Made by a program: the position numbers and the translations under genes. Positions 1 through 9,154 of a DNA stretch of 64,000 bases are shown piece after piece. The DNA comes from Desulfobacteraceae bacterium. Its GTDB lineage: Bacteria; Desulfobacterota; Desulfobacteria; Desulfobacterales; Desulfosarcinaceae. The stretch is from contig JAMOUQ010000040.1 in NCBI GenBank assembly GCA_027068085.1, positions 43,418 through 107,417 on the forward strand, given 5' to 3'. Every line of letters begins with the position of its first letter. The stretch's first letter is position 1. Below the pieces are notes generated by a model that was not told where the DNA came from, ran no database searches, and worked only from the letters and a program-made list of their open reading frames with translations.

Positions 1-1
1 T

Positions 2-2731
2 TCCAAGATTCCCTTGCTGCGGCGCATACTGAAGTCGAGTATCAGCCGCAATCTTTCACGCCTCGAAGAACAGGGCATCTGGGTGGACTACTCCATGGTC
101 ACCCCCAATGACTTCCAGACGGCACTGGCCGGAGAACCGGGTAACTACTTCAAGAAGGCCCTGGGAGATCCGCGCAAGCCGGCCATCCGTCACGTGGAAG
201 AAGCCCACAGCGCCTTCGGGCGGGTTGAAAGCGGAGGCGGAGGCGGCGTGGAGCGCCAGCAACGGACCCTGATCGATACTTCCAACATCGTTCTGGATGA
301 AATCATCGCCGGCAAAAGGGACTGCCTGCTGGTGGCCACCACCGACCAGCCCGAAAGATTCGATCCGGCCATCTACCGCCGCTTCGTGGAAAAGGGCAAA
401 ATAATCAACATCTCCGATTACTGGCAGAACCCGGAAAACCTCAAAGAGGTCGTGCGCCTGGAACTGCTGCGCAACGATGTCACTGTCAGCCCTTTCGGAC
501 AAAAGGAGCCAAGCGGCCCCGGAACATGGCTTCCGGCCGAGGAACTGGACCGGGCGGTGGAGCAACTCTACAATATCTTCCGCGAGCGCTCCCTGAAGAT
601 CATCCCATCCTACGTCCGCAAGCTGGTCGACTCGGTGATCAAGATCAAAGGCGACTTCCGGGCCGAATACCTGGAGGATGCCTTTCTGGTGCGCCGGGCC
701 TTCGAGCTGGTCGCCCAGAATTCCTACGGCGACCTTTACAAAAAGGTCGTCGATCGCATGGACCGCAACGTCAGGTGGGAGCAGTACGTTGGAGGTATCA
801 AGGATCTTTTCTCCGAGATGACCAACAACTGTCTCTACTACGGTGTCAGCGAAGAAAAAGGCGTGGTCTTGAACGGACCGCCCGGCGGGGGCAAGACCTT
901 CCTGGTAAGGACCTGGCTGAGTGAAAACAAGGATGTTCACGACATCGCCACCAGTGCCAGCGCCCTCCAGGACCCGGCAAACCCCATCGACGGCGCGGTC
1001 GACAACCTGGAAAAGGTCTACGATATCGCCAAGATGATTGCTCCCACGGTGGTTTTCTTCGACGAGGGCGACGCCCTGGCCCCCAAGCGCAGCCAGTCCG
1101 GCGGCTCGCCCACTGACAAGCTGACCAACAAGTTCCTCAACCTGATCGACGGCGAAGTTCCCCTGCACCGGGTCTTCACCGTGCTCACCACCAACCGGCT
1201 CGACATCCTCGATCCGGCCCTGATCCGGTCCAAGCGCCTCAAGGTGATGGAAGTGTCCGGCCAGCTTAACAAGAAGGACATCATCAAGATAATCGAGGTC
1301 TCCCTTGGCAAGGTACCCCTGGCACGGGGCCTGGACATCAAGGCCGTCATGGACAGCGCCCAGGGGCTCTGCAACACCCCGGCCGACTATTCGGCCTTCG
1401 TCGAAAAGGCCTGTTCCCTGCGCAGCACCGAGTTCGAGGTTCTCCAGCGGTTCCGGGAGATGGCCTCCGCCAGCGGCCGGGAAAAGGAAAATTTCATAAA
1501 GTTCAACTTCAAGACCCTCAACGGCATCATCACCGTGGCCGATCTTCCGGCCGGCCTGAAGGCCGAGCTGCGTTCAAACCCCAAAAAAATGGCCGAACAT
1601 TACCAGGAAATCCTGGACAGGCTGGACCGGATAAAAAGCGCCGAAGACTACCCCCTGACGCCGGCCCACCTGACCTCGGCCCGCAACGAAATTTCCCAGA
1701 GCCCGGTCAAGCGCGGCAAGGTCCAGCTGGACGAGTTCCTGGAAGCCGAACTGAGCCAGGAGCCCCAGGTGGGATTCATCATCGGAGTCGGCGCCAACGA
1801 CGTCACCGGCGTCCTGCTGCCCATCGCCACCTCCCTGACCTACAGGGTGTCTTCCAACCGGGTCCTGGTCACAGGAGCCGTCTCTTCGGCCACCCCGGCT
1901 GCCGCCGAAATGGACATGGCCGTCCAGATGACCCAGCAGTCGGCCCAGGAGGCCCTGACCATGGTGAAAAACTACCTCCAGGGCCTGGCCCCCAAAGTTA
2001 GTCTGGCAAGACTGCTGGGCGATTTTCTCGAAGACTACACCATCCACCACCAGCTGCTGTCGGCCTCTTACAACGTGGGCGGTCCATCGGCAGGCTACGC
2101 CCTGGCCATCAACACCCTGTCGGCCCTGATGCTGATACCGGTCTACCACGACTTCGGTATCACCGGCGCGCCCTGGACCAAGGGGGTGAAGAAAGACGAG
2201 GTGGGAGGATCCGTGATCATCGGCGGCCACAAGAAAAAGGCCGAGAAAGTACTGCTCTACCTGCGACGGATGTACATGCCGCTGAAAAACTACATGGACC
2301 TGGAACAGGAATTCCTGGTAAACTACTGGTCCCAGGACAAGGACATCCTGGGGGTGACCCACTTCGGCGACCTGGTACCGGAAGTCGTCTGGCTCGGCCA
2401 GGAATATGAAAGGCGCCTGCTGCAGCTGATCAGCCTGCGTATAAAATACAAGATGGCCAAGTACCGGGGACAGCAGCCGGCCGGGGGAACAAAGGAAGAA
2501 ATACTGCGGATAAAGGAAGAACTGCGCAGAGAGGTGGAAGCCGAACTGCGTTCCCGGCTGATGGCCCTGCGCCGTTACCTGCGCAGCCCGGCCCGCGATC
2601 CGCACCTGGCACTGGAAGAAATCTACCGGCCCCGTCCCGGCCGGCTTGGCGGCTGGGCCTCACCCCTGGTACGGATGGTAAGGAACATAAAACTGCGAAA
2701 GCAAAACAGCCGGCAACCGCCTGAAGCCTGA
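2..2731 (+). CDS. Double-AAA+ Lon-type (S16) protease, 5' end outside window
   Basis: Predicted ATP-dependent cytosolic protease. The frame is open from the first bases of the window, so the N-terminus is missing; about 909 residues remain, numbered here from the codon at position 2. The first AAA-like module (to about residue 155) keeps a Walker-B-like VEEAHSAFGR and a sensor-1 strand LLVATTDQPE; its Walker A would lie upstream. The second AAA+ module (about 275-500) has Walker A GPPGGGKT (Lys298) and Walker B FFDEGDA (Asp354, Glu355). The C-terminal S16 domain (about 590-810) carries the Ser/Lys dyad as Ser696 in GPSAGY and Lys744 in GGHKKK, spaced as in Lon. About 90 charged residues follow it. 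Housekeeping Lon has one AAA+ module and a different N-terminal domain, so this is a specialised paralogue with unknown substrates. It converges on cinA. Confidence 0.82.
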   Translation, partial: SKIPLLRRILKSSISRNLSRLEEQGIWVDYSMVTPNDFQTALAGEPGNYFKKALGDPRKPAIRHVEEAHSAFGRVESGGGGGVERQQRTLIDTSNIVLDEIIAGKRDCLLVATTDQPERFDPAIYRRFVEKGKIINISDYWQNPENLKEVVRLELLRNDVTVSPFGQKEPSGPGTWLPAEELDRAVEQLYNIFRERSLKIIPSYVRKLVDSVIKIKGDFRAEYLEDAFLVRRAFELVAQNSYGDLYKKVVDRMDRNVRWEQYVGGIKDLFSEMTNNCLYYGVSEEKGVVLNGPPGGGKTFLVRTWLSENKDVHDIATSASALQDPANPIDGAVDNLEKVYDIAKMIAPTVVFFDEGDALAPKRSQSGGSPTDKLTNKFLNLIDGEVPLHRVFTVLTTNRLDILDPALIRSKRLKVMEVSGQLNKKDIIKIIEVSLGKVPLARGLDIKAVMDSAQGLCNTPADYSAFVEKACSLRSTEFEVLQRFREMASASGREKENFIKFNFKTLNGIITVADLPAGLKAELRSNPKKMAEHYQEILDRLDRIKSAEDYPLTPAHLTSARNEISQSPVKRGKVQLDEFLEAELSQEPQVGFIIGVGANDVTGVLLPIATSLTYRVSSNRVLVTGAVSSATPAAAEMDMAVQMTQQSAQEALTMVKNYLQGLAPKVSLARLLGDFLEDYTIHHQLLSASYNVGGPSAGYALAINTLSALMLIPVYHDFGITGAPWTKGVKKDEVGGSVIIGGHKKKAEKVLLYLRRMYMPLKNYMDLEQEFLVNYWSQDKDILGVTHFGDLVPEVVWLGQEYERRLLQLISLRIKYKMAKYRGQQPAGGTKEEILRIKEELRREVEAELRSRLMALRRYLRSPARDPHLALEEIYRPRPGRLGGWASPLVRMVRNIKLRKQNSRQPPEA

Positions 2732-2745
2732 GAGGCCCGCGCTTA

Positions 2746-3996
2746 TCAGTCCCCTTTTCCCGTCAGGCTGAGCCGGAGCCGGTTGAGGGCGACGGCTGCG
2801 AAGATGGTCTTGTGGGCCTGCCGGCTGCCGAAAAAAAGCCGGTAGCGCCGGGAGACGACGCCTCGGGCAGAGGCAAGCCCGATACAGACCGTGCCAACCG
2901 GTTTTTCCGGGCTGCCGCCGGTCGGACCGGCAATCCCGCTGGTGGCGACTCCGTAATCTGCCCCTGTCAGGCTGCGCACCCCGATTGCCATCTGCTCCAC
3001 CACCTGCCGGCTGACAGCCCCCCGGGCTGCAATCACATCCGGGTCGACCTTAAGAACGCCGGTCTTCACCTGGTTGGCATAGGCCACCACCGCTCCCAGC
3101 AGGTAGTCCGAAGAGCCGGCCACGTTGGTCAGCAGATGGGCTATCAGCCCGCCGGTACAGCTTTCGGCAACCGCCACCGTGGCCCCCTTCTGCCTGAGAA
3201 GCCGGCCGACAGCTTCCGGCAGGGAAAGGCCCTGGTCTGATACCAGGTTGTGGCCCAGCCGGCTGCAGACCCATGCGACAGCCCCGTCCAGGTCGTCCTC
3301 TTCCTGCTGCCGCCCCAGGCGTCCGTAAAGCTTGACCTGGATTTCGGGAAACCTGGCCCGCAGCCCGAGCCTGACCCCCTTGAAAAGGGATTCCACCGCG
3401 GCAACCCGTTCGCCCACCTCCGACTCGGGCAATCCAAAAGTGGTAACGGTCCTTACCACCGCCGGATGAAGGTCCCTGCCAAAAGTCTCCCTTATGTGGG
3501 CCAGCACCCGGTCCCTGAACATCGTGCGCATCTCGCCCGGCACACCGGGCATGAAGCAGGCCCAGCAGCGGCCTATCTTCAGGGCAAATCCGGGCGCCGT
3601 GCCGACCTTGTTGCGCAGCACCCGGGCGCCTTCCGGAATCATGGCCTGCTTGCGGTTGGAGGGGGTCATCTCCCGCTTGCGCTCGGCAAAAAACCGCTCG
3701 ATATCTGCCAGGGCCTCTTTGTCGAGCACCAGGGATACGCCGGCTGCCTCTGCCGCCGCCCGGGCGGTAAGGTCATCGGTGGTCGGCCCCAGACCTCCGG
3801 TGACCACGGCCAGGTCTGCCCGCCGGCCCATCTCCGTCAGAACGTCCACAATCTCTTCCAGGCTGTCGCCCACCGTGTGGTGGCGGGCCACCTCCAACCC
3901 CAAAAGCTCCAGTTGTTCTGCCAGGAAGGCCGAATTGCTGTCGACCAGGGCCCCTGTCAGGATTTCATCACCGGTTGCCAGAATTTCCGCCCGCAT
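2746..3996 (-). CDS. cinA: CinA family nicotinamide-nucleotide amidase / competence-damage protein
   Basis: Full-length CinA (416 residues). The N-terminal COG1058 molybdopterin-binding-like domain (about 1-170) shows the expected EILATGDEILTG and VVTGGLGPTTDD motifs and in characterised homologues has ADP-ribose pyrophosphatase activity. The C-terminal PncC-type amidase domain (about 255-410) shows AESCTGG and the downstream YANQVK, which hold the catalytic Ser, Tyr and Lys; it deamidates nicotinamide mononucleotide to nicotinate mononucleotide in pyridine-nucleotide salvage. The ATG has an AGAAGG Shine-Dalgarno about 9 nt upstream. It lies on the same strand as the GNAT and PPOX genes but 251 nt downstream, so probably has its own promoter. 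Its stop is 15 nt from the convergent protease gene. Confidence 0.93.
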   Translation of the reverse strand: MRAEILATGDEILTGALVDSNSAFLAEQLELLGLEVARHHTVGDSLEEIVDVLTEMGRRADLAVVTGGLGPTTDDLTARAAAEAAGVSLVLDKEALADIERFFAERKREMTPSNRKQAMIPEGARVLRNKVGTAPGFALKIGRCWACFMPGVPGEMRTMFRDRVLAHIRETFGRDLHPAVVRTVTTFGLPESEVGERVAAVESLFKGVRLGLRARFPEIQVKLYGRLGRQQEEDDLDGAVAWVCSRLGHNLVSDQGLSLPEAVGRLLRQKGATVAVAESCTGGLIAHLLTNVAGSSDYLLGAVVAYANQVKTGVLKVDPDVIAARGAVSRQVVEQMAIGVRSLTGADYGVATSGIAGPTGGSPEKPVGTVCIGLASARGVVSRRYRLFFGSRQAHKTIFAAVALNRLRLSLTGKGD

Positions 3997-4247
3997 GCTT
4001 CAACCCTTCTGTACTGTCGCTGATGTTCTCGCAAAAAGAATCAATCTCGGAATTTATTGCCTTTACCGGCAAGGAGACATGGTCGTGACTCTTTGCGCAT
4101 TCACCACTGATATGATCGCCGCTCGTGCAATAGTCTGTCTTTACAGCAGCGGCAGCGAAATGGCAACCGCGCTCGGGTTGCCTTCGATATTATCGTCATG
4201 CCCCACACGGCTTGCTGCCCTGACAGGCGGCCCCGGAAAACCCGAAT
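3997..4247. other. Intergenic region between GNAT gene and cinA, with a small hairpin
   Basis: 251 nt without a supported gene. A 7-bp perfect inverted repeat, GGCAACC (4162-4168) with GGTTGCC (4176-4182), could form a hairpin about 65 nt beyond the GNAT stop codon, but no T-run follows on either strand, so I do not call it a terminator. I could not identify a convincing cinA promoter. Confidence 0.4.
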
Positions 4248-4724
4248 TCAGCCGCCAGTAAGCTTCAGCTCCATATACCTGACTCCGTCCAAAGGATTGT
4301 CGTAGTAAGGTGCAGTGGTTGCAAAACCCAGGGATTCATACAACCTGATGGCCTCCGCGAGTCTTTCCAGGGTATCCAGGCGCATCAGGCCGTAGCCCAG
4401 GTGGCAGCCTTCGGCGACGACCTTTTTGGCAAGAGCCTTTCCAAGTCCCCTTCCCCGGTATTGTTCCCTGACATAGAGACGTTTCATTTCACAAACACCA
4501 TCTGCCAGTTTCCGCAGGGCCACACACCCTGCGGCCCGCTCTCCGTCCAGGGCCAGAAACAACGCCCCTTCGGGTGGGGCATACCTGCCCGGCAGGCCGG
4601 CAAGCTCCTGCTCGAAAGCCTGGAAGCAAAGATCGATCCCCAGAAATTCTTCATATTCCCGGAAAAGGCCGCGTATTGCTTCAATGTGGGCGCACTTGTC
4701 TGCCCGTATGATTTTAATGTGCAT
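4248..4724 (-). CDS. GNAT family N-acetyltransferase
   Basis: Single-domain GNAT protein (158 residues) expected to transfer acetyl from acetyl-CoA to an amine. The acetyl-CoA pyrophosphate-binding loop is visible as REQYRGRGLGKAL at about residues 88-100, followed by the family's usual alpha3/beta5 region (LMRLDTLERLAEAIRLYESLGF). The C-terminal YYDNPLDGVRYMEL resembles the end of small-molecule GNATs; the substrate cannot be told. The ATG shares one base with the stop codon of the upstream PPOX gene (TGATG), implying translational coupling and a two-gene operon. Confidence 0.85.
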   Translation of the reverse strand: MHIKIIRADKCAHIEAIRGLFREYEEFLGIDLCFQAFEQELAGLPGRYAPPEGALFLALDGERAAGCVALRKLADGVCEMKRLYVREQYRGRGLGKALAKKVVAEGCHLGYGLMRLDTLERLAEAIRLYESLGFATTAPYYDNPLDGVRYMELKLTGG

Positions 4725-5203
4725 CAGTATGTGCCGTTCAAGCCGTAACGTCCGGACTCCTTTCCGGTCATGGTCTCTATCCGGACCTTGAACACAGCCG
4801 TTGCCTTAAGGATGCTGTCAGGAAACCTGAAAATCCTGTCAGAGTACTGCTGCATTATGACAAACAGGGCCCGGCGCTTTTCTTCCGGATCTTCGATGAA
4901 GACTGCCCTGCCGAACCCGATCACGCTTCTATACTTCATGCTCCAGTCGCAGGCCTTCTCTGCTTCAACGGTCCCGTCAAGCAGGTCGAATTCGAAACAG
5001 ACGTTCGGGTTTTTTCGGAGTAGATCTATCTTTTTGCCCCTGGAAGCGCCGTGGAAAAACAAAAACCCGTCCCGATAGCCGAAACAAAGGGGCACGATGT
5101 AAGGTCTGTCTCCGTCGATCATGGCCAGACGGCAGACCCGGGATTGTGCGATAATGCTTTCGATGCCTGCTTCGTCGCTGGTTTGCCTGTCTTTTCTCCT
5201 CAT
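4724..5203 (-). CDS. Pyridoxamine 5'-phosphate oxidase family flavoprotein (Nim/PPOX-like)
   Basis: 159-residue split-barrel protein of the PNPOx-like superfamily, a group of FMN or haem-binding oxidoreductases that includes the nitroimidazole-resistance NimA proteins. Visible family features are the N-terminal SRVCRLAMIDGDRPYIVPLCFGY strand pair, the FHGASRGKKIDLLRKNPNVCFEFD segment that contacts the flavin phosphate in relatives, and a conserved SVIGFGRAVFIEDPEEKRRAL. It is first in a two-gene unit with the GNAT gene. Substrate and cofactor are not determinable; the flavin assignment comes from the family. Confidence 0.82.
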   Translation of the reverse strand: MRRKDRQTSDEAGIESIIAQSRVCRLAMIDGDRPYIVPLCFGYRDGFLFFHGASRGKKIDLLRKNPNVCFEFDLLDGTVEAEKACDWSMKYRSVIGFGRAVFIEDPEEKRRALFVIMQQYSDRIFRFPDSILKATAVFKVRIETMTGKESGRYGLNGTY

Positions 5204-5361
5204 GGCTCACATCGCCTTGGTCGTGTTATCGATCCAGGCCCAGTTCGCTCTTGCACCCGTTGCATCTTACGGCCCCCCGTAAACGAAGACTTTATCATCA
5301 TCATAGAATAGGAAAGAGTTACAATGAAGAGTAAGACTGTAATTCAGCGTAAACGCGGTTG

Positions 5362-6024
5362 TCAACAGCCACTTAAGTGGTTGCGGTCTTCAAGCCGGCC
5401 CCGGGGCCCATTGACACATCTTTTGGCCCTGAACCTTACACCGTAAACCTGTTGCAGGAAATGGGTACATTCATCGCAAAACATCAGTCCCCGGCCGTCG
5501 ATGATGGCCCGGACGTATCCGGCCGTGCCGAACTTGTTGTACTCGCCCCGGCTCATGGGACAGAGGGTTCCGTCCGGTGCAGCGCGGTAAACGGCGTGAT
5601 CGGTAAGGCCAAGATTGTGGCCGACTTCATGGAGGGAGACCTTGATGGTCCGGTCAAGGAAAAGCTCGTACTCCCTGGTGGTGGTTATCTGTTTGGGAGC
5701 AAGCTTGCGCGTTGAAACGACAGCCACGTCGTTTTTCGGATTCTTTCCTCCGAATATGGTCTGATAAAACTCGTCCCTGTCCCCGGTTTTCAAGTCGGCA
5801 TCGGTGATTCCCAGGGTATGCCCGCCGATCTCCTGCTGCAAAATCATGGTCAGCAACTGGGCATCTATGCTTTCGACAAAAGGGGTTTCATGGTGAGCCA
5901 GCTCGTAACCGGCTATGATCCCGTTGAAAGCGTCGATTATTCTTTCACCGATGGTCTTGAGACTGCTGTAAGTTATATCATTGCCGATACGGACTATGTT
6001 GAGTGTTGTCCCTTTGCGTATCAT
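5362..6024 (-). CDS. Archaemetzincin-like zinc metalloprotease (variant zinc site)
   Basis: 220-residue soluble protein with the metzincin zinc motif HEXXHXXGXXH at His132, Glu133, His136 and His143, the Met-turn Met157 in CPM, and a downstream CDEC (Cys183, Cys186). This is the archaemetzincin pattern. In the family a Cys directly follows the third His, and four Cys bind a second structural zinc. Here that Cys is Ala144, and the Cys before the Met-turn is displaced to Cys155 by about six extra residues, so only three of the four second-site ligands are evident. No signal peptide is seen, so a cytoplasmic aminopeptidase-like role is likely. The ATG has GAGGTG about 6 nt upstream. The gene stands alone, divergent from moeA. 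Confidence 0.8.
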   Translation of the reverse strand: MIRKGTTLNIVRIGNDITYSSLKTIGERIIDAFNGIIAGYELAHHETPFVESIDAQLLTMILQQEIGGHTLGITDADLKTGDRDEFYQTIFGGKNPKNDVAVVSTRKLAPKQITTTREYELFLDRTIKVSLHEVGHNLGLTDHAVYRAAPDGTLCPMSRGEYNKFGTAGYVRAIIDGRGLMFCDECTHFLQQVYGVRFRAKRCVNGPRGRLEDRNHLSGC

Positions 6025-6310
6025 GGAGCACCTCGACGTCGAATCCGGCTACCTGGTTAAGCCAAACCAGCCATTCTCTTCTGCTTCCGCGACCTATGGA
6101 CTTTATCGGCAGTTTCCTGTTCTATGTTAATTCCAAATGATCCTCCTATCAAGCAAAAGGCGAAATCGCTTGCCATCATTGCCTTGTGAACCTATTGTGG
6201 AGACTGCCGGTTACAACCATAGACTATCCGGTCATTTTCAGGGGGCAACCGGCGAAATGACGACCTGGGGACCGGACAGCATTTTTGCAATGTTGCCAGA
6301 TAGTTGAAAG
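6025..6310. other. Divergent intergenic region, archaemetzincin / moeA
   Basis: 286 nt between two divergently transcribed genes. It must hold promoters for both, but I see no hexamer pair good enough to call and no long dyad. A 36-codon plus-strand reading frame starting at 6023 has no family features and is not called. Confidence 0.4.
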
Positions 6311-7528
6311 ATGAACAAAATGGAAACCGGACCGATCGGATACCGGCGTGCCCTCAAGTTGACACTTGCCGCCATGCCCCGCCTGGCTGACACCGAGGTG
6401 CCGCTGGAGGACTGCTGCGGGCATGTGCTTTCCCGGCAGGTGGCCTCCGGGGTCAACGTGCCCTCTTTTGCAAGTGCGACCAAAGACGGGTACGCCCTGT
6501 GCGCGGCCGATATCCGCAAACTCGGCAAGGCACGCCCTTTGAGCCTGCGCCTGCTGGGTTCGATTTCCGCCGGAAGCCGGAAAACCATCCGTCTTGAGCC
6601 CGGCACAACCGCCAGGATCTTTACCGGCGGCAGGCTGCCGGAAGGGACCGCGGCCGTCGTGGCCCAGGAGCATGCAACTTGTGAAAACGGCATGGTGCGG
6701 ATAGATGGAACCATTCCGGCTGCCCGCAACATCCTGGCAGAAGGGGCCGATATAAGCAGGGGGACGAGCCTTGCCCAGGCGGGAGACCTGCTGACACCGG
6801 CCATGGTGGGGCTTCTTGCCGCCGCCGGCTGCGACCGCGTGCGTGTCCACAGGCGGCCAAGGGTATGGCTGGTGGCAACAGGCAACGAGATTGTCCTGCC
6901 GGGTGAAGATATCAGGGAAACGGGAGTTTACGCCAGCAACCTGCTGGCCCTCGACGCCTTCTGCAGCCGGCTTGGAATCTCCTCCGGGATGCATGTCGTC
7001 AAAGACGACCGGAAGCTGATCCGGCAGGTGCTGCAAGCCGCCGCAGATGAAGCCGACGCCGTCATAACAATCGGCGGAAGCTGGAAAAGCAGCCGGGACA
7101 TGGTTTCAGGGGCGCTTGAGGACCTCAACTGGAAGAGAATCTACCACCACCTGAGGCTGATACCGGGCAAGTCTGCCGGTCTGGGTCTTCTTGAATCGAA
7201 ACCGGTCTTCCTGCTGCCCGGTTCGCCTCCGGCCAACATGGTCGCCTTCCTGTTGCTTGCCCTGCCCGGATTAAAGGCCATGGAGGGCCGGCACGGCAGT
7301 TTCCTGCCGTCTGTCGGTGCCCGTTTGGCCAGGCCGGTGCAAGGCCGGGCCAAATGGACAAAGGCCATATTCGGCCGCTGCCGGGCCACCCCAGAAGGCA
7401 ATACCTTCATTCCGTACAGCCGCAAAAGCAGACTGCGTGACATGGCTGCGGCAAACGCCCTCCTGGTGCTCGACGAGGACACACCCGAGCTGGCCTCCGG
7501 AGCGCCGGTCATGCTCAGCCTTTTCTAG
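6311..7528 (+). CDS. Divergent MoeA-type molybdopterin molybdotransferase
   Basis: 405-residue MoeA homologue; the family inserts molybdate into adenylated molybdopterin. The core order is retained: DGYA with Asp59, RIFTGGRLPEG, ATGNEIVLPGE, PGK near residue 266 and a C-terminal barrel. Several hallmark motifs differ. The usual SAMDGYA reads SATKDGYA, the usual GGVSVGxxD loop reads GGSWKSSRD, and the usual GLPGNPVS reads LLPGSPPAN. It may therefore be a paralogue with altered specificity rather than the housekeeping enzyme. The start may instead be the ATG at 6320, which sits at better spacing from a GAAAG element. Its relation to yqeC and mocA, 5-6 kb downstream, is functional only. Confidence 0.8.
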   Translation: MNKMETGPIGYRRALKLTLAAMPRLADTEVPLEDCCGHVLSRQVASGVNVPSFASATKDGYALCAADIRKLGKARPLSLRLLGSISAGSRKTIRLEPGTTARIFTGGRLPEGTAAVVAQEHATCENGMVRIDGTIPAARNILAEGADISRGTSLAQAGDLLTPAMVGLLAAAGCDRVRVHRRPRVWLVATGNEIVLPGEDIRETGVYASNLLALDAFCSRLGISSGMHVVKDDRKLIRQVLQAAADEADAVITIGGSWKSSRDMVSGALEDLNWKRIYHHLRLIPGKSAGLGLLESKPVFLLPGSPPANMVAFLLLALPGLKAMEGRHGSFLPSVGARLARPVQGRAKWTKAIFGRCRATPEGNTFIPYSRKSRLRDMAAANALLVLDEDTPELASGAPVMLSLF

Positions 7529-7689
7529 TCTTTCCGACACCGGTGTTCTCACCTTGCAGGCGGAACGCCCCGAAGGTCCGGCAAGCCGGCGGTCTCCTGT
7601 CTGACGGGCCAAAGTGGACAAGCCGCCATATTACCCTTAGTATAAGGGATGTTCCGTATTCTTCAATCCGGAGCGAAAGGAACCCGCCC
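7529..7689. promoter_or_regulatory. Intergenic region with short dyad upstream of the FAD oxidoreductase
   Basis: 161 nt between moeA and the oxidoreductase. A perfect dyad CCCTTA-GTA-TAAGGG lies at 7634-7648, about 42 nt before the ATG at 7690. It could be a small operator; no clear -35/-10 pair is visible beside it. Confidence 0.3.
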
Positions 7690-9150
7690 ATGGCAAACTT
7701 TCAATACGATCTTGGCATAATCGGGGCAGGTGCGGCCGGCCTGACAACGGCCGCCGGCGCGGCCCGGCTGGGCGCCAAGACCCTGCTGGTGGAAAAAGCA
7801 AAGTCCCTGGGAGGAGACTGTCTTCACTTCGGATGCGTTCCCAGCAAGACCCTCATACGCAGCGCCCATGTTTACCATTTGCTCGGCAACACTTCCGTTT
7901 ACGGCCTGCCGCCCGTGGATCTGCCCCCTGTGGATTTTAAACTGATAAGGGACCGGATCAGGTCGGTAATAAAGATCATCGAACGGCACGATTCAGAAGA
8001 ACGTTTCTGCGGGCTTGGCGCAAGGGTTGTCTTTGGCGCGGCCCGCTTCGCCGACCAACACACCATCAAGGTGGACGGAGCCAGGCTGACGGCCGCCAAG
8101 TGGGTCATAGCCACCGGTTCCTCTCCGGCCGCGCCTCCCATACCGGGCCTTGCAGATATTGACTACCTGACCAACAAAGAGATATTCTTCCTGGACTCCC
8201 TGCCGGAGTCGCTGATAATTCTGGGGGCCGGCCCCATCGGTATCGAAATGTGCCAGGCTTTCGCCAGGCTGGGCAGCAAGGTAACCGTCATCGACCGGGA
8301 AGAACAGATCCTGGGCCGGGAAGACAAGGACATGGCCGACACCCTGCAGTCAATCCTGGAAGCAGAAGGGGTTGCCTTCCAGCTGGGAGTCCGGGTCCGG
8401 AAGGTGGGCTTAAACGGCGACCTCAAGCAAGTCACTATCAAAGACTCCGGTGGCCAGATCAAAAACATTCAGGCCGGCCACATCCTGGTGGCAGCCGGCC
8501 GAAGGCCCAATTACAACGATCTGGGCCTGGAACAGATCGGTGTCGAAACCACACCGGCCGGCATCAGGGTCGATGCCAGGCTCCGCACCACCCAAAAGCA
8601 CATCTTTGCGGCCGGAGACGTCAGCGGGGGGCCCCAGTTCACCCATGCCGCAGGCTACATGGGATCGATTGTGATCAGCAACGCGGTTTTCCGCCTGCCA
8701 AGAAAGGTCGACTATACCTACCTGCCCTGGTGCACTTATACCGATCCGGAACTGGCGAGCATAGGCATGAACGAAAAGGCGGCCCGCAAGGCGGGCATCG
8801 AGCCCCGGGTATATATCGAATCGCTGGCAGACAACGACCGCAGCCAGGCCGAAGGCCGCGTTTGCGGAAGGCTGAAGCTGCTGCTGGGGCCCAAGGACAA
8901 ACCCATGGGCGTCCAGATCCTGGCGCCCAGGGCCGGCGACCTGATTTCCGAGTGGGTGGCGGCCCTGAACGGCAAGGTGAAGCTGTCAACCATCGCCGCG
9001 GCAATCCACCCCTACCCGACACTGGGAGAAATCAATAAAAAGGCGGCCGGAAGCCACCTTGCCACCAAGATTTTCTCGCCAAGGGTGCAAAAAGGGCTCA
9101 AGTTCTTTTTCAACCTCAAGGGCCGGGCGTGCGATATTCAGGCAGGATAG
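7690..9150 (+). CDS. FAD-dependent pyridine nucleotide-disulfide oxidoreductase (mercuric reductase / dihydrolipoamide dehydrogenase type)
   Basis: 486-residue class I flavoprotein disulfide reductase. An N-terminal FAD dinucleotide fold (GIIGAGAAGLTTA) is followed by the redox pair GGDCLHFGCVPSK (C-x4-C), an NAD(P)H fold (LGAGPIGIEMCQ), the FAD-binding FAAGDV, and a C-terminal dimerisation domain with HPYPTLGE in place of the HPT active-site His loop. There is no heavy-metal-associated domain and no C-terminal vicinal Cys pair, so mercury reduction is not supported. The ATG at 7690 has an AAAGGA site and starts directly before the fold; the open frame runs further upstream without family similarity. 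A TVP38 membrane protein follows 4 nt after the stop, a pairing or fusion common in bacteria, suggesting a membrane-linked redox role. Confidence 0.85.
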   Translation: MANFQYDLGIIGAGAAGLTTAAGAARLGAKTLLVEKAKSLGGDCLHFGCVPSKTLIRSAHVYHLLGNTSVYGLPPVDLPPVDFKLIRDRIRSVIKIIERHDSEERFCGLGARVVFGAARFADQHTIKVDGARLTAAKWVIATGSSPAAPPIPGLADIDYLTNKEIFFLDSLPESLIILGAGPIGIEMCQAFARLGSKVTVIDREEQILGREDKDMADTLQSILEAEGVAFQLGVRVRKVGLNGDLKQVTIKDSGGQIKNIQAGHILVAAGRRPNYNDLGLEQIGVETTPAGIRVDARLRTTQKHIFAAGDVSGGPQFTHAAGYMGSIVISNAVFRLPRKVDYTYLPWCTYTDPELASIGMNEKAARKAGIEPRVYIESLADNDRSQAEGRVCGRLKLLLGPKDKPMGVQILAPRAGDLISEWVAALNGKVKLSTIAAAIHPYPTLGEINKKAAGSHLATKIFSPRVQKGLKFFFNLKGRACDIQAG

Positions 9151-9154
9151 TCTC

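Noticed and set aside
5324..5446. 40-codon plus-strand frame with GGAAAGAG upstream of its ATG
   Set aside because: Most of it is antisense to the archaemetzincin gene and the translation is low-complexity; a chance ribosome site is likely.
7690..9150. Mercuric reductase
   Set aside because: No N-terminal metal-binding domain, no C-terminal Cys pair, and no other mer gene nearby.
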